Positions 8,951-20,000 of a DNA stretch of 64,000 bases are shown piece by piece. The notes beneath the pieces are model-generated. The model was given only the letters and a program-made list of their open reading frames with translations. It did no database searches and was not told the origin of the DNA. Both the position numbers and the translations under genes were made by a program. Origin of the DNA: Scleropages formosus. Lineage: Eukaryota > Chordata > Actinopteri > Osteoglossiformes > Osteoglossidae. Within the stretch, counting starts at the first letter, position 1; each line of letters opens with the position of its first letter. The stretch lies in the NCBI RefSeq assembly GCF_900964775.1, contig NC_041815.1, positions 23,275,779 through 23,339,778 on the forward strand, in the 5' to 3' direction.

Positions 8951-11900
8951 TTAGTGAACCAGAGTGGGCAGACTTAAGGCCTTCTTCTCCACCTCCCTGC
9001 AGTACTTCTCGGGAAGTCCAGCCTCTCTGAAAAACAGAAAAAGGGCTTTTAGGTAAAGTATTCAAAAATTATTTTAACACAAATAATAAATTACCGAAAT
9101 GTATAGTGAGAATTGAAAAGGGTCATACACAAGCATGTATAAATAATAAACAGTACTGCATGTCTGATACAGAACACTTCATGCTATGTCTGACATTCTC
9201 CTTCAAAACTCACTTAAGCTCTCTTAGTTTCTTCTTCATGATAGTGCTCAGACGCGTCCTGCGATTCTGTTCCTCTTCTTTGAGGCGCTCAGCCTCATGC
9301 AATATTTGTTTGCGGTTCTCAACAGCCTGGACCTCGCGCTCCCTCATCTGCTGCCGGACCCCATCAGCATAGTAAGCCACCCGTCGCCTCTGTTCCATCG
9401 CCTCCGCCCGAGCACGGTCAATGGCTTCCTTCTGGGACCTGTATAGAGTGAGTGGGTGATGGAGGGTCAAGGAACAGCCAGTTCAATGTTCTCCTAAGTA
9501 ATGTGCATCAACTTTTCCCTTGCATGTCAACGGCAGTCGAGTGAGGAAGATTTTGTTGAGAAACAAAATAGTTGTAGGGTTTTGTGTCTGAAATTTTAGT
9601 GTAATACGTTATCCTGAGATCATGTGAACTTTTTCACAGGAACTGACTCTTGGAGAGACTCTTAGCCTGAATCCACTGGCTTGGCCATCTTGAAACCTTT
9701 CCTTATTATTCACAACAAATGCCAAGTGCTAGACTTCCAAGCCCATCATTTTAGATTTACAATTAATTCCTTTAGCAAATTCTTCTTTCCAAAGTCATTT
9801 TCAGGACAATTATTATAAATTATTGTTTAGCGATCCCATTTTGTCTAAGGCAACTTACAAAGCTAGATATATTAAGTACCTCTAACCATTGACTTATGTA
9901 TGCAGGACAATGCAGCACTCACCGCTTACCCGCTAAAGGGAATTTTAGTTTTTTGGGTCTTCACCAATGGATCTTCTGTATTTTGGTTCCCCATCAAATT
10001 TTCATGTCTTTTTGATTACTTAATATTTTCATTATTGCCTCTTTTTAAAACATTCTCTCTACTTTCTTCTGCTATTTTGACCGTTGTTGTTATTGTACTC
10101 ATAATTCTCATAGTATTTGTTGTGCTACAGCATAGACAACAGAGACAGCTGGTAACAGTGGTTAGCATTACTGCCTTTGGACCCAAGGGTCACAGGTTGG
10201 ATTCACACCTCCAGCTGTAGTATTCTTGGGCAAGGTACTGACCCTAAATTGTTCCAGTTAAAAACCTGTAAAAATAGCTCTATAAAGGGGTAAATAACTG
10301 TAATCACCTTAATGTTGAAAGTTGCTCCGAAGAATACTGTCAGTTAAATGAATAAATGTGCAATGAAGTAAGTGTGTTGAATGACCATATCAGTGACATA
10401 AAAGTTGGAGTTTACCTTAAGACTCTCTCAAACACTGTTCGATTGCGTGCTGCCTCAATGGAAAGTAGATGCTCTTTCTGGGTGACCTGCTCCAGCCATG
10501 CTGCTTTCAGCTTTTCCACCTCTTCCATCTCCTTCTGGGCCTTCTCCTTCTCCTTTTTTCTCCACTCCCTTTCAGCCGCCTCTTGATTCCTCCGTGCCCG
10601 CAGCTCATCCTGGTGGTCAGATCGAAAATTCAGCCCATCCCTTTTTTAATCATCCCATAGACCATTATCTAGCCTGCAACCATTAATACATGATTGTTAT
10701 GAAGCTAAATTCACTGGGAGTGACAGTGGATGAAATTTACCTGTTCAGCTTTGCGGTCCCTTTCTCTCTCCTGGAGGGCCCGCAGTCGTGCCAGCTCCAG
10801 CTCCTTCTCCCTCTTGATCTTCCTTTGCTCCTCCTCATGTTGTGCCTCCCGCTCCTGCCAGCACAGTCTCTCGGTGTCAGGGTACCCCTTCTCTGGTCCC
10901 TCCTGTTATGAGTCCATGCCTACCAAAGATCCTTTCCCATGGATAAGTCTACTCCCACACTTTTCTGTCCCGTCAGCTGAGTTTTATCCAGTCTTTTGAG
11001 ACCATCCCTCCTCTGTTCTCCTCCCTGACATTTCATCTAACTTGCCAGGATCCTTATGATTAAAAATTCTTCAAAGTTTACAAACCATATGGCTGTTCCA
11101 AACAAGCTGAGCTTCCCTGTATTCCCCATAGTTGTATCTCAGTTGTTCAGAAGTACTGGCTTGCCTCACGTAATGAACCCTAATGATGACAATTCGTGAC
11201 CGAAAAGCAAATTGATGAATTTCGCATTTAAATTAATGGAAATTAAGAACTAATTTTACATAAGTTAATCTGCCATGCAGATTTTCAAAAACAAAGTCCA
11301 CTCATTGTGTGAAGGAAGCCTGTACATTCACTGTTTCTCTATTTTAAGCCAACTCAGTCCTCTTGCTGGAATTTATCTACATTACATGAATACCACTTAT
11401 TTCTGTTTCTTTTCCATACCATCTTCTGCCTGATGTATTCTAAGTCACGGAGATCAGCCAGCCTCTCCTCGTCCATCCTGCGCTCCTTAGCACGTGTAGT
11501 CTCTTGGTTGATTTTGAAGATCTCCAAATGCAGTTGCTTCTGTTGCTCTTTCTTCTTCTGCAGTGCCTAAACGTAAAAGACTATAGTTAAGCACAAGGAT
11601 TCGTACAGGTCAGAGCAAAATTGTGTTTTACAAGGTTAAAATTGCAATTAAATCTCCAAGGATAGTAAATTAGTTACATAACTTAAAATGTACCAGAAGG
11701 CTGCACATTTCTTTTACAAATACAGTTGTTAAGATCTAATGATTATTTATCTATTTATGTATTTACTTAGCTGATGCCTTTGCCCAAGATAACATGCAGT
11801 CTAAGGTCTGAGCATAAACAGGCTGAACCATGATATCTGTAAGTAATTTGCAGTTTCAACAACACAATAACTCAAACTATATGTTTGAATCCAGAGCTGG

Positions 11901-13838
11901 GCAGCAGGAGTGCTGGTTAGAGCTGCTGTCCTCCAGTCAAAGAGCCCAACATTTGAATTCCACCCTTTGCTATAATACCTCTGGGTAATGTATTTATCTT
12001 GAAGTGGTCCAGTAAAAAATACCCAGAGTAAAAAAATCTCTTAAATAAATAAATGCAAATATAGTCAAATATACCTCCAACTCTTCCATCTGAATCTTTT
12101 TCAGGTTCTCCAGCATCTTTTGGCTCTCTTGCTCCTTCATCTCATCTTGCAGCAGCCTCTCCTCAAACCGTTCTTCAATCTGTTTCTGGATCTGCGCCCT
12201 TCCTCTGGTGGACAAGAACAATAAACACAACAGTGCTAACAGGGATGGGGAAAGCACAGCAACTGGCGACTCACAGGAGGTGTTGCTGTTTGCGAAGCTT
12301 CTCAATCTGTTCCTCTGTCTCCATCATTCGGTGTCGGTGCACCTCCATCATGGAGTGCAGCCGCAGGTCCTCCTCATGCAACTCTTTCTGGATCTGCTTC
12401 TTTTCTAGGATCTGGGTGTCCCGTACTGCGTTGCACTGTGCATCCAGGATCACCTAAAGGGCCCCCCCCACACATACCTCACATCAGCACACTACATGTT
12501 TGCTGCAACACTTTATTGGTGCTTTTATAAGCTGTGACAAAATGACACCCATCATTATTACTATATATTTGGTAAAAGCAAATTAACCTTTATGTGTAAC
12601 AGCAGGGCCACTCTTTCGTGCAACTATAATGTGTCCTATGTGGGTATGGTTGCACTGAAAACAGACTGCACATGCAGGACAGAGCATATAACAGACAGAA
12701 AACACGGTAAATAGAACAGGGCTCCAAACCTTATTGAGTTTTCTAATTTCATCTTCCTGCTCCGTTCTCATGACATTGGCTTTTTCCAAGAGATATTGGC
12801 CTTGTTGCCGGGCTTCTGTCTCAATTTCGCTCAGACCCTGGTTCCTTTTACGCTCCAAGTCCGCCTGCCAAATGCAAGCCTTTCTTTCCTCTGCAGCGAC
12901 CTAACAGGACAGGTAAGGGGAGGATTTCTTTTTTAACCCCAGACACACCTCTGTACTGACAGCTAAAAATTCACTTTTAGACTTGGATACGTTTTATGTA
13001 TTTTTCAGCTTAAAGTAGGAATAGCATATATTTATTATTTAAAACTGTTCTTGGGATACCCAATTTAGCCCATACCATTGCTTGCTCCCGCTCCTTCTGT
13101 TTTGTCTCCAGCATGGCCTCCCTCTCCTCCTTAGTAAGCATACGAGATTTTGCCATGATTTGTTTTATTTGTGATGAGGACAGGATGATGGACAGTGCAG
13201 ATGAATCTTCCGATAGGGACAGATTTCTGGGTGCCGAAGCATCACACTGATTCTAGGAAGCACAAGACGACAACTTAGATTGGACCTCATTCTAATTCTC
13301 CACTCTGTTTATAACTCGACCCACGCAGGAATGCCACACACATACACTGACAGAGCAGGGAGTTAATTATATTGATAATAGAACACAGACATGCACAAAG
13401 ATTATGAAACTCACCATGTGCACATTTTAGCAAAAGACAATATCACAAGAACCACATAGAGGAATGTCAACCTTTTGGGAGGTTCCAAAGAGTGTCTCGT
13501 CGACAAAGGAGTTGTGGGCACGATATCTTTGAGGATGGGATCTGCCAGATGGCCGTGAACAAGCAGATTTCACAGACCTCGTAGGTTGTGGTCTTATTGT
13601 TGTAGCCATCTAAAATTCAAATTGTCGCAATTAAAATATCAATTTATACACTTTATCACATCAGCATGATTTTTAAACTGTCAAAAACTGGACACCATAT
13701 AATATTGACTTCTGTAATTAATTACAACTGGTATTAGATGCACATAGTTTTGCAGTGCGTTACATTCACTCCTGTACAGTTATGTAAAGCACCAAATGTA
13801 TAACAGTTAAAAAGAATTTAGACTGCAAAACTTACCAT
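8951..13838 (-). CDS. cfap45: CFAP45-like axonemal coiled-coil protein, tandem copy B
   Basis: Second copy of the CFAP45-like gene, with identical exon sizes and phases to copy A from exon 3 on. Exons on the minus strand: 13838-13836 (ATG only, followed by GTAAG), 13609-13472, 13252-13076, 12900-12730, 12453-12275, 12204-12075, 11566-11420, 10854-10741, 10609-10416, 9438-9214 and 9026-8951. This gives about 517 aa, or 516 if translation starts at the second ATG at 13609. Exon 2 reads MATTIRPQPTRSVKSACSRP and goes on to DETLFG, as in human CFAP45; the C-terminus reads AGLPEKYCREVEKKA. Introns also align with copy A, so this is a segmental duplication, not a retrocopy. A consensus RFX X-box lies about 190 bp upstream, as expected for a ciliary gene. 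Like copy A it lacks about 40 residues present in human CFAP45, so both may be a divergent paralogue. It looks the healthier copy. Confidence 0.88.
10140..10370 (+). mobile_element. tRNA-derived SINE (family B) in a CFAP45-B intron
   Basis: Contains AGCTGGTAACAGTGGTTAGC (head), TTGGGCAAGGTACTGACCCT, and a tail ending GTTAAATGAATAAATG. It sits in the intron equivalent to the one holding the 3470 copy in CFAP45-A, but the two do not look like the same insertion. Confidence 0.7.
11740..12060. repeat. Pair of degraded family-B SINE pieces
   Basis: A reversed tail (TTAGCTGATGCCTTTGCCCA, about 11755-11870) is followed by a plus-strand copy (CTGGTTAGAGCTGCTGTCCT to TCTTAAATAAATAAATGCAA, about 11890-12060) in a CFAP45-B intron. 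Confidence 0.6.
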
Positions 13839-14022
13839 GTTATTCAAGTAGCCTAGTATGAAAACTCAGTTATGACATAAAAACTAAAGCTATAAATAAA
13901 GTTATAAAGTCCTGAATAATATTCTAGAGTTAAAGAAACTATATGAGGTTTTTTAGAATCAACCGACTGCTAGACCCAAACTAAGCCAGACAGAACGTCG
14001 CGAGTCGCCAGTTTGTTGACAT

Positions 14023-14036
14023 GTTGCCTTGGTAAC
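14023..14036. promoter_or_regulatory. RFX X-box of CFAP45 copy B
   Basis: GTTGCC-TT-GGTAAC fits the RFX X-box consensus (GTNRCC, 0-3 bases, RGYAAC) at every fixed position and is nearly palindromic. It lies about 185 bp upstream of the putative first ATG (13838) of a ciliary gene, where RFX sites usually sit. Binding is inferred. Confidence 0.7.
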
Positions 14037-14454
14037 GGTCCACAAAGGGGGTGATGTGGAGACGGAGCAACAACATGGTTTCTATAGAAATAAAATAATC
14101 TTCGAAAATTACTGACACAGACCCGTGACACTTATCACTAATTGTACCTTGACCGAATATTCGCCTCAGGTACACTTTAAGAATAATTAAATAATATTAC
14201 TGAGCAATTCTAGGAGAATCAGAATGACAGGTGCGTTGGTAAAGCCGTTAAATAATGCAAGGCATTAATATAAACAATAGCTGCACACATAAATTAAAAC
14301 AATGAATTAAAAAATAAAGACAAAGTGATATTATTAGACTTGTTTTAGGTTTTTATTAGACTGGCATTGTTTTAGGTTTTTCCAGCGCGTGTATATATTA
14401 TATCCTAATGTAATGTCACGGAAATGCGGAACAGCGTTTAGCGTTAATTTGAGA

Positions 14455-14605
14455 CTGCCTTTCCAATGTTCGGTCTACATCTCCGGATGTAGTACCCTTG
14501 AGCAAAGTACTTACACTAAAATTGCTCAACTAAAAATACCCAGCTGTATAAATGGATAAATAATTGTAACCTTAACACTCTAAGTCGCTTCAAAGCGTCC
14601 GAGTA
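14455..14605 (+). repeat. Partial family-B SINE
   Basis: GTAGTACCCTTGAGCAAAGT, ACCCAGCTGTATAAATGGAT and CTCTAAGTCGCTTC match the middle and tail of family B; the tRNA-like head is degraded. Confidence 0.65.
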
Positions 14606-15389
14606 CACGCATGCGCAGCTATTCGGACTGGTAGTTAAATTATTGATTCTACCTCCATTTAAAATGATTTTCTATCTTCTGTCTACTTTTCTATTAACTT
14701 TGAAAACATGTTTGTTTTACCATACAGAAAATAGTAACATGCTGGGAATCCACACACCCAAAAAATGTACTCCAGTCCATTTAGTCAGTGTCGTGCTGCC
14801 GACATGACAAAAACAAATTATGCAAAAATGAAAATGAAAACATGCAAAACTACACAAAGAACATCAGCAAAACCGACAAACTTAAAAGTTGTGCAAAAAC
14901 AACTGACGAAAGCCGTGCTTCCTTTTATTTTTTAAGCGGTATCTTTAACAAATTCAATTGCACAGAAAAAAAAATGGCGAGAAAATGTACATATAACTGA
15001 CTTAATGAAATAAAAATATTGAAATTAAATCCGATCGGCAGTGTGAACCAGAAAAAGATAAATCAATGGGGTACATTTTCATTTCGCCTAATTCTATTGC
15101 GGCATGCGACTAAAACTATTATCTTTTCAACAACAGCTATCTAGAGATGATAAGCTCTGTTTTCGTATATCTGCCAAATAGCGTACAGTGTTTTATGAAA
15201 TACAATATATGTACAGATAAATACAATACAGAAAACCGAAAAAAAAGACTCTTCAATGACAAGTGCGGTGCAAATCAATCTCAGAAAGGTAGACGGCGCA
15301 AGCGCCTCTGCTTCTCGCTGAAGAACTGGAAGGCAGGAGTCACAAAATTGACAGTTGTTTTACCGAATAAAAGAGTAGCTTTGTGGGCG

Positions 15390-15545
15390 GTGCCAGTCCA
15401 ATAGTGGCCACTCGGGAACTAATCATACAGCGGCACTAAGATTGACGGCAGTTTGGTCCAATCATCGTGAAGTTTCCTGAATCTTAAGCTGTCGCGTGGC
15501 GCTACACTAATATATAAGCCGGGAACAGGCACTGAGAGGTAAAAA
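15390..15545 (+). promoter_or_regulatory. Candidate SLC37A4 promoter with CCAAT and TATA-like boxes
   Basis: Two CCAAT motifs (near 15396 and 15456) are followed by TATATAA at 15511-15517 in a locally GC-richer stretch, which predicts a start near 15540 on the plus strand. The SLC37A4 start-codon exon seems to begin at an acceptor (ends 17068), so an upstream non-coding exon is needed and this is the best promoter-like site. A possible further untranslated exon is 16532-16610 (after TTGTCTTCCAG, before a GT). Confidence 0.4.
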
Positions 15546-17091
15546 TGCCGCATTAAATTTGTGAGATGTTCTTCCGTTATAAGTGTAGAATGCTTTTAAG
15601 TAGCAGGCGTCACGGCCCTTTTTCTAGACCACGTATTTATTCTGAATATTAGGTTTTATTTTTCTTGTCTCAATGTGAAATGATTTCCGCAAGGTCGTGG
15701 CTGTGAAACAACGCAGTAAAACTGATTTGTTTTCTTAACAGCGACGACGTGGTGTAAAACTGATCAATCATTAACGCGTCATCAATCGCGGAATCTTCTC
15801 GTCGGAGTCTCCGCGGGTGATGAAATATAATTTTACTACTACTAGTACCCTGCAGTAACCTTCGGTGACGCTGCCAAGCACCACAAATCGGTAGTTAATA
15901 ATGCATAAATCTGGAACTGTAAAACACAGAATTAGTAATGCAACAGTGTGAAAGAGCCGAGATTTCAAAAGGATTATGCGATAAATCTCCAAAGTTTTTA
16001 TGCAGCTCAGCACGCCGAGTATCTTACAATAAAAGTTGACCAGTAGAGGTCAGTGGTACTGATGGCCCCCGAGATACGTCGCTGCGGTTAAGATCCAACT
16101 TTTATTCCGTTAATACTCGCGTTGTCCAGCAGAGACCATCTCATCTGTATGCTATCTTGCTTTATTTTAATAGGAATTAACTTTTATCCTTTTAAATAAT
16201 ATGATGGACTTCTAAATCACGAAAAAGTACCTCAGGTCCCAGATTCAGGGATTCCGATATAAAATCATTCAGTTTGAGAGGAACTGCATTGCTATATAAC
16301 ATGGAGGAATCTAAAGATGATTTTGTTGATAAATTTCTCCCCAGTCAAAACATCCATTCCTGTTACTAAACCCTGCATTTGTTTCTCCGCAACAGTATTT
16401 TCTCGAACGAAAATCACTTATGAATCGTTCCCCTGAGTCAATGTGAGCCATACTCACATATGCAGTTTGTCTTAATTCTTTTGTTTCACACATGATGGGT
16501 GTGGGATTTTGTAATATTTATTGTCTTCCAGGCTTTCCGCTGAGCTGCCCCATGTCTGCCGGAGGTCCCTGTCACCATTGGACTCCCCACTGAATCATTA
16601 ACTGGACAGGTGGAGGAAACACCTCAATAACATCTAAAGAGCAAACAGCTGCACGCAAGCAGCAAAACACAGGAGCGGAATTAGGGTGGGAGAAATCTGA
16701 GGAGAGCACCAGAGAAGAATTGGAATTACACCCCTGCGAATCCTCCCTGGAGATCAGATCCTGTCTAAAGACAAGGTCATTTGCCCTGCTAAACCCTACT
16801 CTGTTGGCTTTCTGGCTGGGTGCCCCCGAAAGCATGGCAGATACGGGGAGTACACTTTGAGTGATAAGGTTGACCATTAACCCCTGCACTGATTGCGTCA
16901 GTGTTTCTCATGTAACCGGCTCAGCGTTACGTGCGGGATCCTGACACAAAGTTCAGCTGCTAATCCCTCTGTTTGCAGCAAGTGGAGATACTGTTTTTTG
17001 TCTTCCGGTGTTTTGTTTCTTTGCCGCACTGATTGTCTCTTGTTCTTTTCCCTTCTTTCTCCTCAAAGTGTGCTTGCAACGGGCAGCCGAC

Positions 17092-20000
17092 ATGGTTGCC
17101 GCCGGTTATGGATACTACCGCACCAGTATCTTTCTGGCTATGTTTGTGGGGTACACTTTGTACTACTTCAACAGGAAGACCTTCTCCTTTGTGATGCCTT
17201 CTGTGATGCAGGAGATCAAACTGGACAAGGATGACTTGGGTTAGTGTGACTGAAGAATAGGGAGTATGTTAATATTATAATGTAAACTTTTGAATGTTTC
17301 TCTGTTATTTTGCTTCAAACCTTATTTTAAAGTTTGTAGCACATGTTGTCAGATCTGTGGAACCCATATGTGTGTCCAGTTGTTCAAGACCTAAAGCTGT
17401 TCTGCAGTTCCTGACCTGATTTGAGACACCTTGGACGAAACCCTCATTGGTACTCCTGGTACTCCCGCTACTCAGGTCTAATCACCAGCAGCCAGTCTCT
17501 GGCGTACGCTATCAGCAAGTTCATCAGCGGCGTTCTCTCAGACCAGATCAGTGCCCGCTGGCTTTTCTCCATCGGCCTCTTTATGGTGGGCGCCATCAAC
17601 GTGGTGTTCTCGTGGTCTTCCACTGTGGCCGTCTTTGCAGGGCTTTGGTTCCTGAATGGACTTGGTCAGGGCCTGGGCTGGCCCCCTTGTGGGAAGGTGC
17701 TGCGCAAGGTAGGCTTCACTATGGCTGAAACTGGGCCAGTGGTCAGTGTGGTTGGTTAGTTTATAAGTTGAGCTCCACAAAGGCTACCAGAATGTACTGC
17801 TGGCCAGATGAAAAAACACAAACCATACCCAAGTGGCCAGAAGTACAATTTATATACCTTACTTTTATGTGTATGGCCAGTAATAACCAGTGTGGAGGCT
17901 AGCAGTGCACAATCACTAAAATAGAACACTCTTATTCAGTACCCATTGCTTTTTATGGGTGGCCAGAATGTTACATGACTGAAATTACAAGTTACCCGTG
18001 GTCATTCAGTGGTAACCATATTCTTTATCACTCTGTTGAAATGGGGGCTCTATAAAAGTACATTGAACTAAATATGATCCCAGAGGTAGAACATTTTAAG
18101 TTCTGTCACATCCTCACAGACCACTTGTAGCAGGGTGAGGGCTTGGGTTTGACTATCTTTGAATATCCAAAAATGTATGTTTTTGTTTTGTTACTGGAAC
18201 ACTTGTACCATGCTATTTGAACCTTGGGTATTAAAATCTATTCCAGTACAAATTGTTGTGGTTCTCTTCTCCCACTAAATCCCCTACCACTTTCCTCTGT
18301 TCCTCCACAGTGGTTTGAGCCATCCCAGTTTGGCACGTGGTGGGCCGTGTTATCCTGCAGCATGAATCTGGCCGGTGGCCTGGGCCCCATCATCGCCACA
18401 GTGATGGCCCACAACTACAGCTGGAGAACCACCCTTTCTATCTCAGGCCTGACCTGTGTGCTCATGGCTGCTGTCTGCCTGCTGCTCATCAAGAATGAGC
18501 CTAGTGATGTGGGCTTGCCTAATATTGAACCTGGGACCAAGAAAAATAAAAGAGGCGAGTCGGAGCATCTGGTCATCTATTAATGAGCAGGGCATTAGTA
18601 ATTTCATGTTATACGCTGTCAACATGAGGTCCTTATTATGTACTGTAGTTTGGTATTTTTCTTTGAGAAATCACGTGAGATGTGCAACAGGCGTATTTAG
18701 TGATTGTTGTCACCCCAACCAAACCAGTGACTTACTTTGACTAAAGTTCTCTATATAACACCCTGGTCAGACTTGATGGGTTTTTTAATGATAGCCAACA
18801 GCTGAGTAGACTGTCCCTTACTTTTCATCCATAATTATCTCACTTGTTGCAACACAAGTAGAACTCAGTATCAGGTATTAGCTATACTGGACTCTGCCTT
18901 ATTCATCATACAAGGTCAGCAATATTCTGTGGAGATGTATTCTGAACCTTCACACACATGCCTGTGAACTTGCCTGCACAAGGTCATGGTTTGGAGTAGC
19001 ACACTAACACCTCCTGACCCCCCCCCCCATTTTCCTCTCTCCCTTCAGATGCCACCAGTGATGAAAGTACCTTGAAGGAGTTCCTCCTGTCCCCTTACCT
19101 GTGGCTCCTGTCACTCTGCTATTTGGTTGTTTTTGGGGTGAAGACAGCGTGCACAGACTGGGGACAGCTCTTCCTTATCCAGGACAAGGGCCAGTCAGCA
19201 CTCATGGGTTAAGTTACAGTATTATCACTTGCTTCAGAGATAGATCATAGACTTATTAGTAGAAGACAAAATAACCATGCGTTTTTTTTATACAGTCTTT
19301 GACCTGATTACCTTAAACTGTTACTGCACATGAGCAGAAGGTAAATTAACAATTCATATTTACAGTACTTTGAAAATGTATTAACACCATGCAGATTTAT
19401 TCCAATGTTGTTGGGTTACAAAAGTTACATTGGTCTCTCTTGCACCTGGAGGGCCTGCGTCACTTCTTGGGTGTTACATTGTGCCCCTTTGTGTGTTTAA
19501 CTTTAGGTGTCTTCCACAGGTAGCTCCTACATGAGTGCCCTGGAGATTGGTGGGCTACTGGGCAGCCTTGCAGCAGGGTATCTGTCAGACAGGGCTGTGG
19601 CTCAGGTGAGTGGGGGCAGGTTGTTCCACAAATAGCTTGACCAAGGTTTCATCACAAAGCACAATATTATTAACCTTAATTGTAGCAATTTTATGTTTGT
19701 AAACATGGCCATGTTTTTAATGAAAATAGTTGATGGAAAGTACCTCACTAAAGGGTACAACAGCAGACACTCTGCTGACAGAATGAATAACCTTTTAGTC
19801 CAGGTCTGGGAACACCAGGTATTAGCTGACATATCGACTACCTAACAACTAAGGTTATCTTATGTTTAACTCTTAAATACAAATTCCTAATGTGGGGTTT
19901 TTTTGTTCCCCTGGTGACGTCTTTTTGTTAGCAAGGTCTGCGCAGCCATGGAAACCCCCGTCACGGCCTGCTGCTCTCCATGATGGCTGGGATGTTTGTG

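Larger units (their letters stand above)
13839..17068. other. Divergent intergenic region between CFAP45-B and SLC37A4
   Basis: 3.2 kb with the X-box, a partial family-B SINE, the CCAAT/TATA candidate promoter and possible untranslated exons of SLC37A4. No protein-coding exon recognised. Parts are duplicated at 1310-1790 and 8000-8330. Confidence 0.65.

Noticed and set aside
15245-15404. Basic-rich open frame (RKKRLFNDKC...KGRRRKRLCF), considered as a histone-like or ribosomal exon
   Set aside because: No similarity to any basic protein I know, and no splice signals; it lies just before the promoter-like boxes.
17008-17091. Upstream in-frame Met for SLC37A4, adding 28 residues
   Set aside because: It lies before a good splice acceptor (ends 17068), and the family starts at the GYGYY-proximal Met.
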